Shown: piece after piece, positions 26,243-38,600 of the stretch
Numbering within the stretch: position 1 is the stretch's first letter
How the letters are laid out: every line of letters begins with the position of its first letter
NCBI RefSeq assembly: GCF_036324505.1
Contig: NC_086363.1
Span: 12,352,653 to 12,416,652, forward strand
Direction of reading: 5' to 3'
Length of the DNA stretch: 64,000 nucleotides
Origin: Eleginops maclovinus
Lineage: Eukaryota; Chordata; Actinopteri; Perciformes; Eleginopidae
Made by a program: the position numbers and the translations under genes
The notes under the pieces: generated by a model
Seen by the model: only the letters and a program-made list of their open reading frames with translations
The model's database searches: none
What the model was told of the DNA's origin: nothing

Positions 26243-26276
<34 letters not shown>
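26243..26276. repeat. (GT)n microsatellite
   Basis: About 17 uninterrupted GT units. Confidence 0.95.
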
Positions 26277-26277
<1 letters not shown>

Positions 26278-29200
26278 TGCTGTCAGTCTAGTCATTACAG
26301 CATCAAGGCCAAAACTTCCACTCCATGATATCTAAAGGAAACAGCTTGATAGAGGAACGTGCTCCGGCCACGCTGCAAAACAACACTCAAACTTGGCATT
26401 GCCATTTTTATCTTCCATGCAGACTAATGGACTTTCTCTTAGATTATTTAATAAGTCAGTTCATCTTACATCACAGGCCATTTCTTTGAATGGTATTAAG
26501 GGAAGTTGTTTGATGATAAGTCAAACTCTGTTGTTGTTTTCCGGCTTTGGTGGATTTAACTCTTTATTTAAACAGATAGCATCAAGTCTGGCCAATTTAA
26601 AGAATTAAAGGTAAATCTGAGTGTTCATGTATGAACGAGAGGTCTGTCAATGGTTAGATTATAAGCAAACAAAGTCAACAGAAAGCCAAAAGACGCTGAT
26701 TCCTGTTTTTGTGACTTTTCTTTTTGTGTAGTTATCGTTATCTGCATGTTGTTTTGCTGCTGGTTGTTTTTCCCTGAGCTCACTCTTTCAGGGTTTCCTG
26801 TTCTGAATATCTGGCCACATGCTTCACTGTTTTGCAGATCTGGATGAGTGGATGGGTTGACCGCGGAGGCCAAAGGAAACATATGGCTCTGTGTGTGGTA
26901 GACTCAGATATGTCAAGGCTAAGTATAGAGCGAGATATTTGTCTAAGAGAATAGCCGTGGGTTAAAGTCAGTAATGGAACTGTGGTGGTGATACAAATGT
27001 CAGGGGAGTCTGTTCAGCTTTGTGCTCGTTGGCGTCGGTGTTGTTGAACATACCTGCGTGAAAGCAGTCTGACCTTAAATCTTCTAGTCTTTCTTATTGA
27101 AACATGTTGTCGAAATAAAGAAGTATGCTGGAGATAAGTGGATTCACTGATACTGTTAGCAGAACAATTGAATTGTTAAACAACTTTATGTCAAAGTCAA
27201 GATATATTCAGCTTTGAATCTGTTGAAGTGAAGGAAGTTCTTACATCTTTTGTTGTGTACCAATAATAAAGTCTATAACCAATAAAACAACAACATTAAA
27301 AACATGAACAAAACACGGCCTCTCTATCTGACTTTCATTTCTTTGAATCGTTCAATAACTGATTGTTTTTTTATGTATTTACAGCCCGTGAAGTTTATGG
27401 TGAACTTGATAGCAAACCTCTTTACACATAAATTAAATATGGAGAATAAGGATTCATGTTGTGTCCACCTAATAAATTTGAGTCTAATTTGGACTTGTTT
27501 TGGTCGCACGCAGAGGAAATCTTTGGCTCTTTAGAAAAATGCTGTCCTATGTTTACCACTTAGCAGCTAACTCAATAGTAGCATGTCAAGTGGTTATTTT
27601 TGTAGAATAAAGAATAGATTCTCTGCCCTAACCCGATTGGGCTCGGGTCACTAGTGTCAGCTCACATTGATAAGAAAATACTTTTTGCATATACAGTATA
27701 TGGCAATGGCTTTTTTTGTGTTGTGCTGAACCTTTGGTATGAAAAGGCGCATGTTGGAGATCATGATACAAATGTCTTTTACCTTACTGAAAAGACTTGT
27801 GTAGACTTGAGCTTGATTGTTTATTGTATATTTGCTTCCCTTACAAATGAAGTTTTAAAAGGCACCAAAACTGTGGGGCAGGTTTATTTATGGTTTGGTC
27901 AATTTTTGCACATGAATATAGCTCTATCCAAGAGAAAAAGAGTCGAAGTACAGGCCCCTTAAAATTGATTTGCAGAGCTAAAAAACAGTAATAATTACTC
28001 TCTGGCATTAGACGTGCAAGCGTTGCAATGAAAGGGCCGGGACTTGATTTATTCTCAGGAATACAGCTGGCATCAGCATAAGTAACTATCATAATAATGT
28101 CATGCTAATGTATTGTGTCAAGTTTATTATCTTTCCAAAATGAAAATGAACCCTCAGCACCGCCTGCCTCTGGGAATTCGCTGACAGAGCGAGGTTCCTA
28201 ATTTAGCTCTGCCGTCATTGTAATTTTTGGTCATGTGACCCATGTAGTTATTCCAGGTCAAGGCCTGCCTTCTATCCTAGTCCTGGTTTACGCACATCGC
28301 TGCCTCCCACTTATAGCCTCATTACTTCACTACTGGTTTCATAGCTACTGTGTGACATCACAAGGGTAGCAGTGTCAGCTGGGGAGTTTCCAACTTTAGG
28401 ATGTGTGGAGATGACCGACTCGCTGCATTCTTACATGCCCACATGAGGCTCTCGTGACGACACTGTCCAAGTTTGCTCTCCTTCAGTCGTGGAAAGAGAA
28501 TATAGTTTGGACACCTCCTGTGTGTGCAGTTCCATCACACCATGGTGGATGAGGTCATACCTGATGCTGACATCACAGAGGAGGCCTCTTCTAGCTGTTT
28601 ACACAAACACTGCTCCATTCAGAGCAGCTGCAGTCATACCTCCCTAGCAACTATAGAGCTAAATAGGAAGATAAACATCAAAATAATAAAAGCCCAGTCA
28701 GTCGCACCGAACACTCTGTACTGAGGAGCTGCATTTTTGTTCCATACTGGGTCAGATATAGACTTTTATTACATTTATTTGAATGTAGTGTTTCTTAAAA
28801 TCATCTGTCTTTGATTTGTATGTGTACTTTCTATTTGATGGTAGTTTGAAAAAGAGGTGTGAGGTTTAGTAGACACATTTATCTAAACCATGCTGCCGTT
28901 TTTAGCGGACTTTTATGTGCATTTACTTTATTAGGCAAACCTAGTTAAATTGCAGTCTAATAAAGTACAGAGTTGGAATAAAACCTACTTTCATTCATTT
29001 TATAATAATTAAAATGTAGGGTTAGGCTTTACAGGAGATGTAGCAACTATGTTTAAGTACAGTCTATGTATATGTTCTGTATATGTAGGCCTATAAGTAC
29101 AGTATGTCTGAATGTACAGTATATGAGTGCATGTGTGTTTTTGTATCTAGGCAAACCCAGTGTGTGTTTTTGCCAAACTGTGTCCATATTTGAAGCTTTG

Positions 29201-30929
29201 GTACACTCAGCTGTCCATTAAACTAAATTCCATTAGTGGTAGCTGGCAGGCTAAATGAGGAATGTTCCTTGGCTTTAGCCTTCAAACCGACCATCCATAT
29301 ACCACTGTATAAACTGAACATGAAACCGAGATCTCAAAATGATTTTCCTGCCTGTATATTTCTGCCTCTTTGAACTTTTGGGCTGCCTGCCTGCAGAACG
29401 ACGGGCGGAGAAGTTGAAAACAACATGGTTGCTGAGAAAACACTGTTATTTTGTAATTACGGTAAACGACATTTAAGGCATTTTAGTTGACTTTCAAGCA
29501 GTGCAGTGGACTAATCAACCACAAATATGTGTAGCAACATAGCCACAAATGAGGAATACAGACCCAAAAGAACCACCCTGACAAGACAGTAGAATAACTG
29601 CAACATAATGTTTTTCTGCTAAATGTTTTTCACCAGTTTAGCAAACAAAATAATAAAGACGTGCAGGGAAAAGTAAATTCTGCTTTCTTTTAGGAGCCTG
29701 CCTGCAAAAACACTCACAGAGATGTTTTATAATGGATGGGACGGTGATCTGTTGAAATTTAACAATGGAGAAGGGACAGGTCAATTACTTGAGATGAAAG
29801 TCTTGGAAACTTTTTGAAGCCTGGCCATGAAGAGTGGAAACTAATAATGATTCCGGAGCCTGGGATGATTTGTTGAGATTTAACAATGGTGTTGGTAGGC
29901 AGATGAACTGTCAAAATGGAAACCGTGTCTATTTAAAGCCCCGGAGTGGTGGAAAATGTTCAGACTGGAAACATGCATGAGAGTCAATCTTTTTTCCGGC
30001 ACAGCCTGCACGAAATAGTTGGTTTTGGATTACTTGGGGTAATGGGCCGAGGAACAATATATTGACCGTAAGAAGCCAGAGGGGCATAGTTGGAAGGTGA
30101 AGTGCATTTTTTGGTCAAATTTTCTCATAAATCATTTAATGAGGGACATCCAGGGGAATGCATTTGCCATTCTGTTTTAACAGGGGAGAAGATATTGCTT
30201 TCATCTATCTTGGACAAAGCATTTTGCGACTGGCAGACGCTCCCAGGTGGAAACCCAGCACTTGAAATGCAGTGCATTGGAACATTTGTGCAGATATAAC
30301 AAGAGGGATTAATGGCTGGCTTAAATTTCAAAGGCAGAGAGGGAGAGTGGAAAATGCCTTTGTAAAACCTGGAAAGTGTTTAGACTAGAGACACTGATGA
30401 GAATTTGGGCTGCTTCTCTTTCAACAAACAGCCGAAACTCATCTCAGCTGTGGATTTACTGCCACACACATGGATGTGGAAGTCAGGTGGTCTGTACCTA
30501 AACACAGCTCCATGTGGGTCCAGTGTGGCCTCTGTTCTGTCCCAGTGACCTCTCAGCTGGAGGTCGAGACCATTTCTAATCTTAGACATCATGCCCGGCA
30601 CACTTAGTTCTTACTGAGCGCTTCCTTCTCTGGAAGTCATAATGATGGTCAGATGAAACCAGGCAAAGTATTGGGGTCACAGAGTGCCCATGACCCTAAC
30701 GATGGTCTGCCCTCTACAGGTGATAGTTTCTAAATATAGTGTGGGACTTGCCACACACAGTGCTGCTGCTACAATGGAGTCATTTAAGTAGAGCAGATGA
30801 AGAATGACGAAGCTTGTAAGTTTGTTGGAGGTCTGTTTGTTTTAATGGATAGTTCCACATCTTGGAAAATGTCCGTTTGGCTTTGTGCTTGGAGCAGGAT
30901 GGTAAAATTGATGCTGGTTTTAACATTAG

Positions 30930-30985
30930 GAGCTAAAGCCAGTAGGTGATTAGCCAAGCTTAGCATAAAGACTCAAAACAGCTTA
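30930..30985 (+). repeat. Dispersed repeat core, copy 2
   Basis: Contains agcttagcataaagact, matching the core of the repeats at 18035, 35590 and 62105. The surrounding bases (30785-31020) are probably more diverged parts of the same element. Confidence 0.5.
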
Positions 30986-33348
30986 TGAAAGATACAAATA
31001 TACCTACTAATTAAACTGAGTATTAGTAACATCTGTGCTTCGCCATCCAAATTGTCAGCTGTGAAAAAGGCCTTAAGTACAGCAAGTGAAAAAACTGCCT
31101 AGAGTCTTCCTAGAGGTGGAATTTCAACCAATCGGCTATTGGTCTGACAACGATTCAGCCTCTGGGGGCAATGACCAATACTTTTGGGATTCCTTTTTAG
31201 CCAGTAGATATCCCGGGCCGATAGTTCATTTTTTTTCCCCGCTGGTTCTGGTTAAGATTCCCATAAGTGACTTCAAAGGCGAGGAACGAGTATGTAGAGA
31301 AGACCTTTAATCTGATCTTTATAAATGGATATCATTTAAATGACGTGACTCACTCCAAAGGCTACTGTGATCTTTTGTGGCCTCTGGTGCGTTACAGTGT
31401 TTTGCCCATTCAGGTCTACTTAGCTATTTTCTTTAAGTGGACACATGAGTAGCAGTGTGTCTCTGAAGTGCCAGAATCACTCAATGCTTCTTTTATTTTT
31501 TTCACTTTTATCATTCAGTCACAACAGGACATAATAAACTCTGCAGGTTTTCAATGTTCTCAAATTGACTCACCTTGTGGGCCAGCCCCAGACCACATCC
31601 TAACTTTTTTCAATATTTGAATTAGAAAATCCATGTTGTGAAGTGTTTGAATCGAAAGTCTTGTGGCTCAGGCAGAGTAGACCCTGAATGTAAATACATA
31701 TTCTGTTGCTTTCTGAGGCCACCGCTTCCCTGCAGGAATGTCAGCTTCCCCCTATTAGCTTGGCACACGACTGCATACCTTAGCTAATTAGCTTCCTGTA
31801 AAAGCCTTGAATGAAAACATTGGTTTTAATCACATGCTGCTGCTTTGTCTCATTCACTGCCAAGGTAAATGTTACTGCAAGCTGAGAAAAAACTCATATT
31901 TTGCTTTGTGGGTTTGTGCTACCCAGACAGGTGTTTCGAGGCGTGATGTGCAGAGATGCAGGTCAAGACTTCACATTAACATTCCTTTACATCAAATAAA
32001 CTCACTCTGTTTTCCTATCATTAGACATTTTAAAGGCTTACATTGAAATATGCTTTTTTCTCTCTCATAACGAGATTACTTGAGATGTCAAACTGTTCCT
32101 GAAAGTGTGTGTTTACTGTTCGTTTTACTGGATGCTTATTTAGCTGTCAACAGGAGAACTTTGCTCTCATACAGTTTCATATAGAGCCTGTTTACAGTTT
32201 GTTGGTTTACTGTCAGAAACAGAGTGTTCCTGCTACAGGGCTTGTTGACTGGTTTCTGATTATAAAGCAGCTGCCTGCCAGTAACATAAATCTGAATTTA
32301 CTGAACCTCGATCAAACATACCAATTATTCACTTGCTGTTTACCAGATTTAAGCTGCTTATTTCCCTTGTATACAGTATAAACATTCCCACTAACTGGGT
32401 CGTTTTTTTATGTGTCTTAGCTTATTCTAACAGTCATAACAGAGACATCTGAGCTTCAACGTGTACATTTTAACCTTGGGAACAATCTAGTTTCAAGGTC
32501 CAGTTAGTGACTACTGTTTGTATTATGTGTCTTAGGTTGATATGACAAACATGTTGACATTTTGCAGGATGTCAAACTCTCATTTTAGCTCTGTTCTAGA
32601 TAGAAATCCTTGGCATGCCGTATTCTCCTCTGGCAATCTATTTTACAAAACCCACAGTAAATTAGCTTCTCAATGTTACGATGATAGGTTACATCAACAA
32701 AGGTAATCAGCTCTGTTTTTGAGCATTGTACTTGCAGGGGAGGGTTTGTACTGTGTTAAAGGCTTGAACATTGTTTTTGTTTTTTTCTGATGTGAAAGCT
32801 TTCATAATGTGTTAATTGACTGCATATTCTGGGTAAACAACAGGAATTGTGTTAATGGTATGGTTTCCAACAGACGGAGGTTGTGCTAATTGTGTTGAGA
32901 TAATTGAACATGTGCCCACAGATTACACAATAGTGTGTAAGCAATTGTAAAACACTGTTAAAGCTACACTTTCCCCAGCTATTTGCTAATGGGTCTGTCT
33001 GCAGTTTGGCGCTGGGCACACGCTTTATTGGGGCTTTTTTTTGTTGCAAAAAATAGCTGATGCAGCTAACCATAACACTTCATTGTCTGGTAATGTGAAC
33101 CAAACCAGCAAAGTTCTTGAATAGTGAGAGGCCCCTCGCAATGTGTCAATCTGAGCCACCTATTCCACATTAACACTGTCAGTTGATAAGAATTGAGTGT
33201 GCAGAAAGGAAAAGTTACAGAACAGCTACTAAACAGACTTTGTTGATATTTTGTTTACTCTGACAAAAAGTGATTTGTTGAATTTGATGGACAAAAACAG
33301 AAGCGGCAGAGTTACATATCACTTTCACTCTTTGTTATTACTTTGTCC

Positions 33349-33645
33349 AGCAATGGCTCAGTAAATAGGGGCTTGGACTGGGAATCGTAGGGTCGCCGGT
33401 TCAAGTCCCCGAACAGTCTTGAAAATATGGAAAGTGGACTGCTACTTGGAGAGGTCCCAGTTCACCTCCTAGGACCTGTTGTGATGCCCTTGAGCAAGGC
33501 ACCGGACACCTCCAATCCCCCCTCCCCATTGCTGCACAATAGCTGCTCACTGCTCCTAGTACTAGGATGGGTTAAATGCAGAGGACAAATTTCCCTGTGT
33601 GTGCTCTGCTGTGTGCATGTATGTGACTAATAAAGAGGGTTTCAT
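33349..33645 (+). mobile_element. tRNA-derived SINE
   Basis: The head resembles a tRNA gene: an A-box-like tggctcagtaaataggggc, then a perfect Pol III B box GGTTCAAGTCC at 33398-33408. The body has segments typical of acanthomorph tRNA SINEs (cttgagcaaggcacc; gctgctcactgctcc; gggttaaatgcagaggaca; aatttccctgtgtgtgctc). The tail ends in aataaagaggg. No functional tRNA is expected because the anticodon-arm region does not fold cleanly. The short open frame inside is SINE sequence. Confidence 0.88.
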
Positions 33646-34514
33646 CCTCCGATTCTATCTATGTTCATTATTTATATAATTTCACCTGTCATCACCTGTC
33701 ACATGGGGCACAATATCACTCGATGATTAAAGAAAGAAGGGTTAAAAACTGGTCATTGTCTCCTGCCCTAATGTAATTGTAGTAGTACTTTATTACTTTA
33801 GCATCTGTATGACGAATAGCACATATTTTAAAACTTCAAACCATATTATTTATGTGGTTTAAACATAACACCAGCCCACAGATTTAGCTTCCACTACTAA
33901 CACAATTTGACATAACAATGTTCAAGCCACAAGCGCTCTTATTAGGGAAGTGTGCAATGAGCGCCTCTCATCACTGCTGGAGATTTGGCTTAACCAAAAA
34001 AAAAAACGGTCAGATCTTTGGCAAAATCAGCGTCTTCGTGTTGTCCTGACTGAAAGAACATTCAAAGTCAACAGTAGACTTGTCCTCTGATTTGGTTGTT
34101 AATGCTGAAAGCTGGGAAAGGAAACGCCGTTCTCAGATGACTAATCAAAATGAACAAAAGGGTAAGCGATTAGCATGAGAAGGACTGTTCCTTTATACGC
34201 GGCTATGAAAATATTACTCTTTGAGGGCTTTCCATTTTGCTGGGCTGTCAGTGTAAACACAAATGTGTTCTTAACTAAATAAAGGATTGAAAAGACAATA
34301 CTTTGAGCTGCTCCTTTATAAGATGTTGATGGAATATGAACTGTGTTTTTGTGACTGGTGGTTTTGGTCATTAGGATGGCAAATAGTTCCCACTAAAGTC
34401 TTGATAGAATGGTGCTGTGCATTAAAGAAACAGCCTGGTAGGGGCTCCTAACTGCTCTAATTGTTTCCAGATATGAAGTTTCTGCACAGTGGCTAACTGT
34501 ACCCCTCCCTGTCT

Positions 34515-34518
<4 letters not shown>

Positions 34519-34600
<82 letters not shown>
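34519..34600. repeat. (GT)n microsatellite
   Basis: About 41 uninterrupted GT units over 82 bases. Open frames of repeated Cys-Val or Thr-His across it are artefacts. Confidence 0.97.
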
Positions 34601-34601
<1 letters not shown>

Positions 34602-35589
34602 TGGAACCAAAGGCCTCCCTCATCTGTCTGCTAGCTGCAAGGTCAGTGTGTAGCCTACACCCTCGCCCTGTATCTATCAGTCTGTTTTCCTGTCTGTCTG
34701 GTGGCAATCAGACCCCTTGGTGCTTATGTATGTGTCTGTTAGCTGGAAGGTCACAGCTGTCCGATTGTTTTCTTTCTTTTTCTCACAGTATTATGTTTTC
34801 TCAGGTAGAAGTGCTGCTACTTTTTCTGACAGAGCGATGCAATTCAAATGTGTCCAAAGTGAGAGTGTTCTTTACCTTGCAGCATACCTTCACACTTTTA
34901 AACTGACAGCGGAAAATATGGTGCTCCCATCATCCTCTTCACAACAACATGTAATATTTCCCCAGCTGGAACAGTGGAAGGTGGATTTCTCAGCATAGTG
35001 AGGAGGAAGTGATGACGCAGGAAGGAGTCATTGCTCAGCTAGCTGTCAAACCGGCAGCAGACGACCCAAGTTTCACATGTTTCTCTTACTTTAGTACAGA
35101 CAGCCAGAATTATGTTTTCCACTCTCAGCAGGAGTGAATCAGAGTGTCATAGCAAAAGTTTTGAAATACTTTAGTGGATAACTTTCACTGAGGAACATTT
35201 CTGTCCAATTGTGACATTTGGCCCACAACATGGATCTAAGTTAACTTCATGTGTTTAAGGACACTTAATTGTTTCCTTAAATTCTTAACCCAAAGATGGT
35301 AATGTTAAGTAACTTACATTAGCTTAAAGGAATTGGTTAAAATGTGTAGCTTCTTGCTGAGAGTTAGATGAGACGATGGATAACACACTCATGTTGGAAC
35401 GCTAAATATGAAGCTTCAGCCAGGAAATGTTTACTTGGTTTAGCAAAAAAAAACACAAGGCGAGCCGTGTACAGCCAAGCAATAGGCCAAGACATTATCC
35501 CTGTGTTACTACAGCTTTTCTTTTTACGCTTTGGGTTTTTGGATGGATTAAACATACAACATGTACTGTGTTAGCTGTAGAAATGCTTA

Positions 35590-35650
35590 TTTTGCTACTT
35601 TTAGACAGAGCCCCTTGTTTCCAGTCTTTATGCTAAGCTAAGCTAGCCTC
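35590..35650 (-). repeat. Dispersed repeat core, inverted copy
   Basis: Plus-strand tttagacagagccccttg and ccagtctttatgctaagcta are the reverse complement of the core repeat at 18035, 30930 and 62105. The full element may extend from about 35330. Confidence 0.55.
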
Positions 35651-38600
35651 ACTGTATCCTGGCAGTTGTTTGATATTGAACAGTTGTACAGAAAGAAGTA
35701 TTAGTGTTCTTATCTTACTCTCAGCAATGAAGCAAGAAGGGGTATATATTAAAACTTTGGATTACTCCTTTTTAGAGGTTTCACAATTCAATGTGAACAA
35801 ATGACAACATGTATAGTTAAACTAAATTCAACTATAGGCTACCCCACGCTTCCCTGTGGTTGATGCAATGGTAACCGTCCTAAACAAGATCCAAAAACAA
35901 AAGCCAAACTGTTTTCTTTAAGGATTATTAGTTTGGCAGATTCACAAATCTAAATCTAGTAGTATCGTCATCACCGCATGTGTTACCCCAAATGTATCTC
36001 ATGCATCATCCATTGGGAGTTTATTGCTTTTTTCCCAGCTGTATCCAGTCCCGCTCAGTGTATAAATCCATCAGCAACAGAGGAGGAGGAGATGATGACG
36101 CAAAAGGTAACTATCATGCCGGTATCCTTCAAATCTGTGGGAATAAACTAGGATTACTTACAATTTATGTAATGCACTTTGTCGGGGTGACTTTCTAAAG
36201 GCCAGTTATTACTTAAATGTATACTGCTTTAAATAACATCTAATCCTTAAATGTAATTATAGCATTACATTCCTTCTTTTACTTCTGTTCCTTTCCTGAG
36301 ATCACATCTTTACAGACTCCCTTGCAGGATCAAATATGGAGGCCGCTACCAGCAACTGAAACTCCTGTGCTATAAAGCCGTATGGCATGTAGGACCAGGG
36401 CCCCTTGTGAGGTCTCACTTACAATACAATGATTGAAGGGTGCGACAGTTATGTAACTACGAGGTGTCGTGTGATGCTGTGTGAATATGAAGCCTTGTCC
36501 CACAAAGGTGAGCCTTCAAGGGGCACGTCTGACAGGTAGGTGTTCTGTCACAGTGTGTCAATACGCAGCTTGTCTCAGGGGCCCGATTTACACTCTCTCT
36601 GGTCCTAACACGTTTTTCCTTTTACCGTTTATATGCTCATTTTACTTGATTTTTCCAAGAAGTGTTCAAATGTTTTTTTCTCATCCAATCTAATTCCAGT
36701 TCAGATTTTTTCCCTTTTATATGTCTCCTCCACACATCTGTTTTTTCTCTCCCTGTGTCTGATAGCCAAAGATCTTTACTAGTTCTTTGATTTATATCAC
36801 ACATTCGTCTGTATTTTGTTACTGGCTATGTTTTGTCTGTACTTGAACCTTACTTTTTGCACTCTGACTTTCTCTAAGCGTGCATAAACCAAAGGTTGCA
36901 CCTTTCTTTCCGTGCCTTTTGACTCTAACCTTCTGTGGTTTACTGAATTATACTTTACCTCTGCTTCTCACGGTAACTGTTCCCAGGTATGTTATTCTGC
37001 TGCCTTTTGGAGATGTGGTTTAGCGTGCCTGGCAGGGCAGCAGGCAGCTCTCCTGGCTCGGTGTGTTTATGCAGGTGCAGGACATTCAGGACACACCGCC
37101 CTGCAGAGTATTCTGGAGGGGCTTTTTAGAGCAGTATACCCTGCACTATTAGAAGGGGCCGCCTATATGTGGCATTTTAGTGGGACAGCCCAGAGAAGGC
37201 ATTTCCTCAGGTTACTGGAAATGGAGCAGTAAAGGGTTTGAAAAAAGTCAAAAACATCAGAATGAGACATTTTTTAAGGACAGGCCAAAGATGGATGTTC
37301 AGAAAAACGTCATAAGATATTAACATCATGACCAACAAAAGCGCTGAGTATGTCAATCATCAATTACATTTTATCATGTTGTAAAAGGCAAGGATCAAAG
37401 AAATCTACTTGTGCATCTAATGAATTAGGCATTTAAGTAGTTATTTTCATCCCAGTGTTTAGTCTGTAGCTCACATTACAAACATATTTTAGGCTCCTGG
37501 AATTAATTATAACAATGTTGAGAAGAAAAACCTCCTTTACGTCTCCAAATGAGAGGAAAAAGGTATTATCTTTTTAAATATCTCAATTAAATAAATGATA
37601 CTGCAATCCTTGAGTCAGCTTCTCAGAAATAGCTTTCACTAAAACAGTTTGCATAGTTTTACATCAGGTACAGATTTAGAAACGACAATGTATGTCTTTT
37701 AACAACTCTATGACAAATTGTTGCATAATATAACATACATGTTGAAATGTAATATGTAAATACGATTTTTCATATGAGGTCTGCTCCCCACAACCAAGTA
37801 CAGTAAAGCATTAGTGTTTAATGATATTCAATGGAGGCCTGGAGAACTACTCATATTATTCCCAAATATAATGATTGTCTCATTGAAATTCAATTGACTG
37901 TTCAGTTGTTGAGAAGACTGCCATATTTTCCACATCATTCAGCCCTTTTGCTATACCAAAATTCATAAATGAGTACTCTTAACTTTTTTAAAGATGTCTG
38001 CTCAAGGTTCAGACAGTATGGACTAAGGTTGATATGTGCCTCACGGTTTCCTAGCTTATCTTTGCAGAAAGAACCTGGGTAGAAACAGTACTTTCAGATA
38101 CAATCAACAGTGGTCAGCAGTAATAATAAGCCGATTATATGCCATGATTTAATTGTGAGGAAGGACAAGAAAGAAGAATAGACTTCCCCTGCTTGACTAA
38201 CTCTGGTCTCAGAAAGTTTCCGGGATAATGAATTCCTCTGGTTTGGTCAGCCAACATTAGAAATTAGGAAAAAGGGGGAGGAGGCCCTAAAGCATTAGAG
38301 GGAAAGTGTTTGTCCAGGCAGCTCTAAGGGGGTTAACAAGCACTCTGTACTGTGGATAATTGCAGATTACCGGTTTGATAAGTGGATTGACTAGAAATGA
38401 ATGGGGTGGGGAGTCCAGAAATGCAAACAATAGATTTAATTTCCAGGTTTTGTCTTGTCCCCAAATGTAATAACCAATAGGTTTTTGGGAATACAAACAC
38501 ATAAAAAATACCAAAACAAACTCTCTTCAAGAAAATCCTTAATTAAGTCAATTGAATTTGAATTATAAACCAGGCTTGTTGGCTACAGAAAGCAGAGTTA

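Larger units (their letters stand above)
24300..33340. other. Gene-poor stretch upstream of ccn2
   Basis: No exon of a recognisable gene was found on either strand. Contents seen: two short A/T hairpins (24302-24330 and 24378-24399), a (GT)n tract (26243-26276), a degenerate tandem pair (29740-29990) and an old repeat core (30930-30985). Enhancers for ccn2 may lie here, but nothing in the sequence proves it. Confidence 0.5.

Noticed and set aside
33349..33420. Possible functional tRNA gene
   Set aside because: It has a good B box, but the rest continues into a SINE body and no clean cloverleaf is apparent.
34393..34906. Open frames across the (GT)n tract
   Set aside because: Repeated Cys-Val or Thr-His runs are products of the dinucleotide repeat.
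36912..37232. 106-codon open frame in the gene-poor interval
   Set aside because: No signal peptide, domain or splice context; composition is unlike neighbouring genes. Treated as chance.
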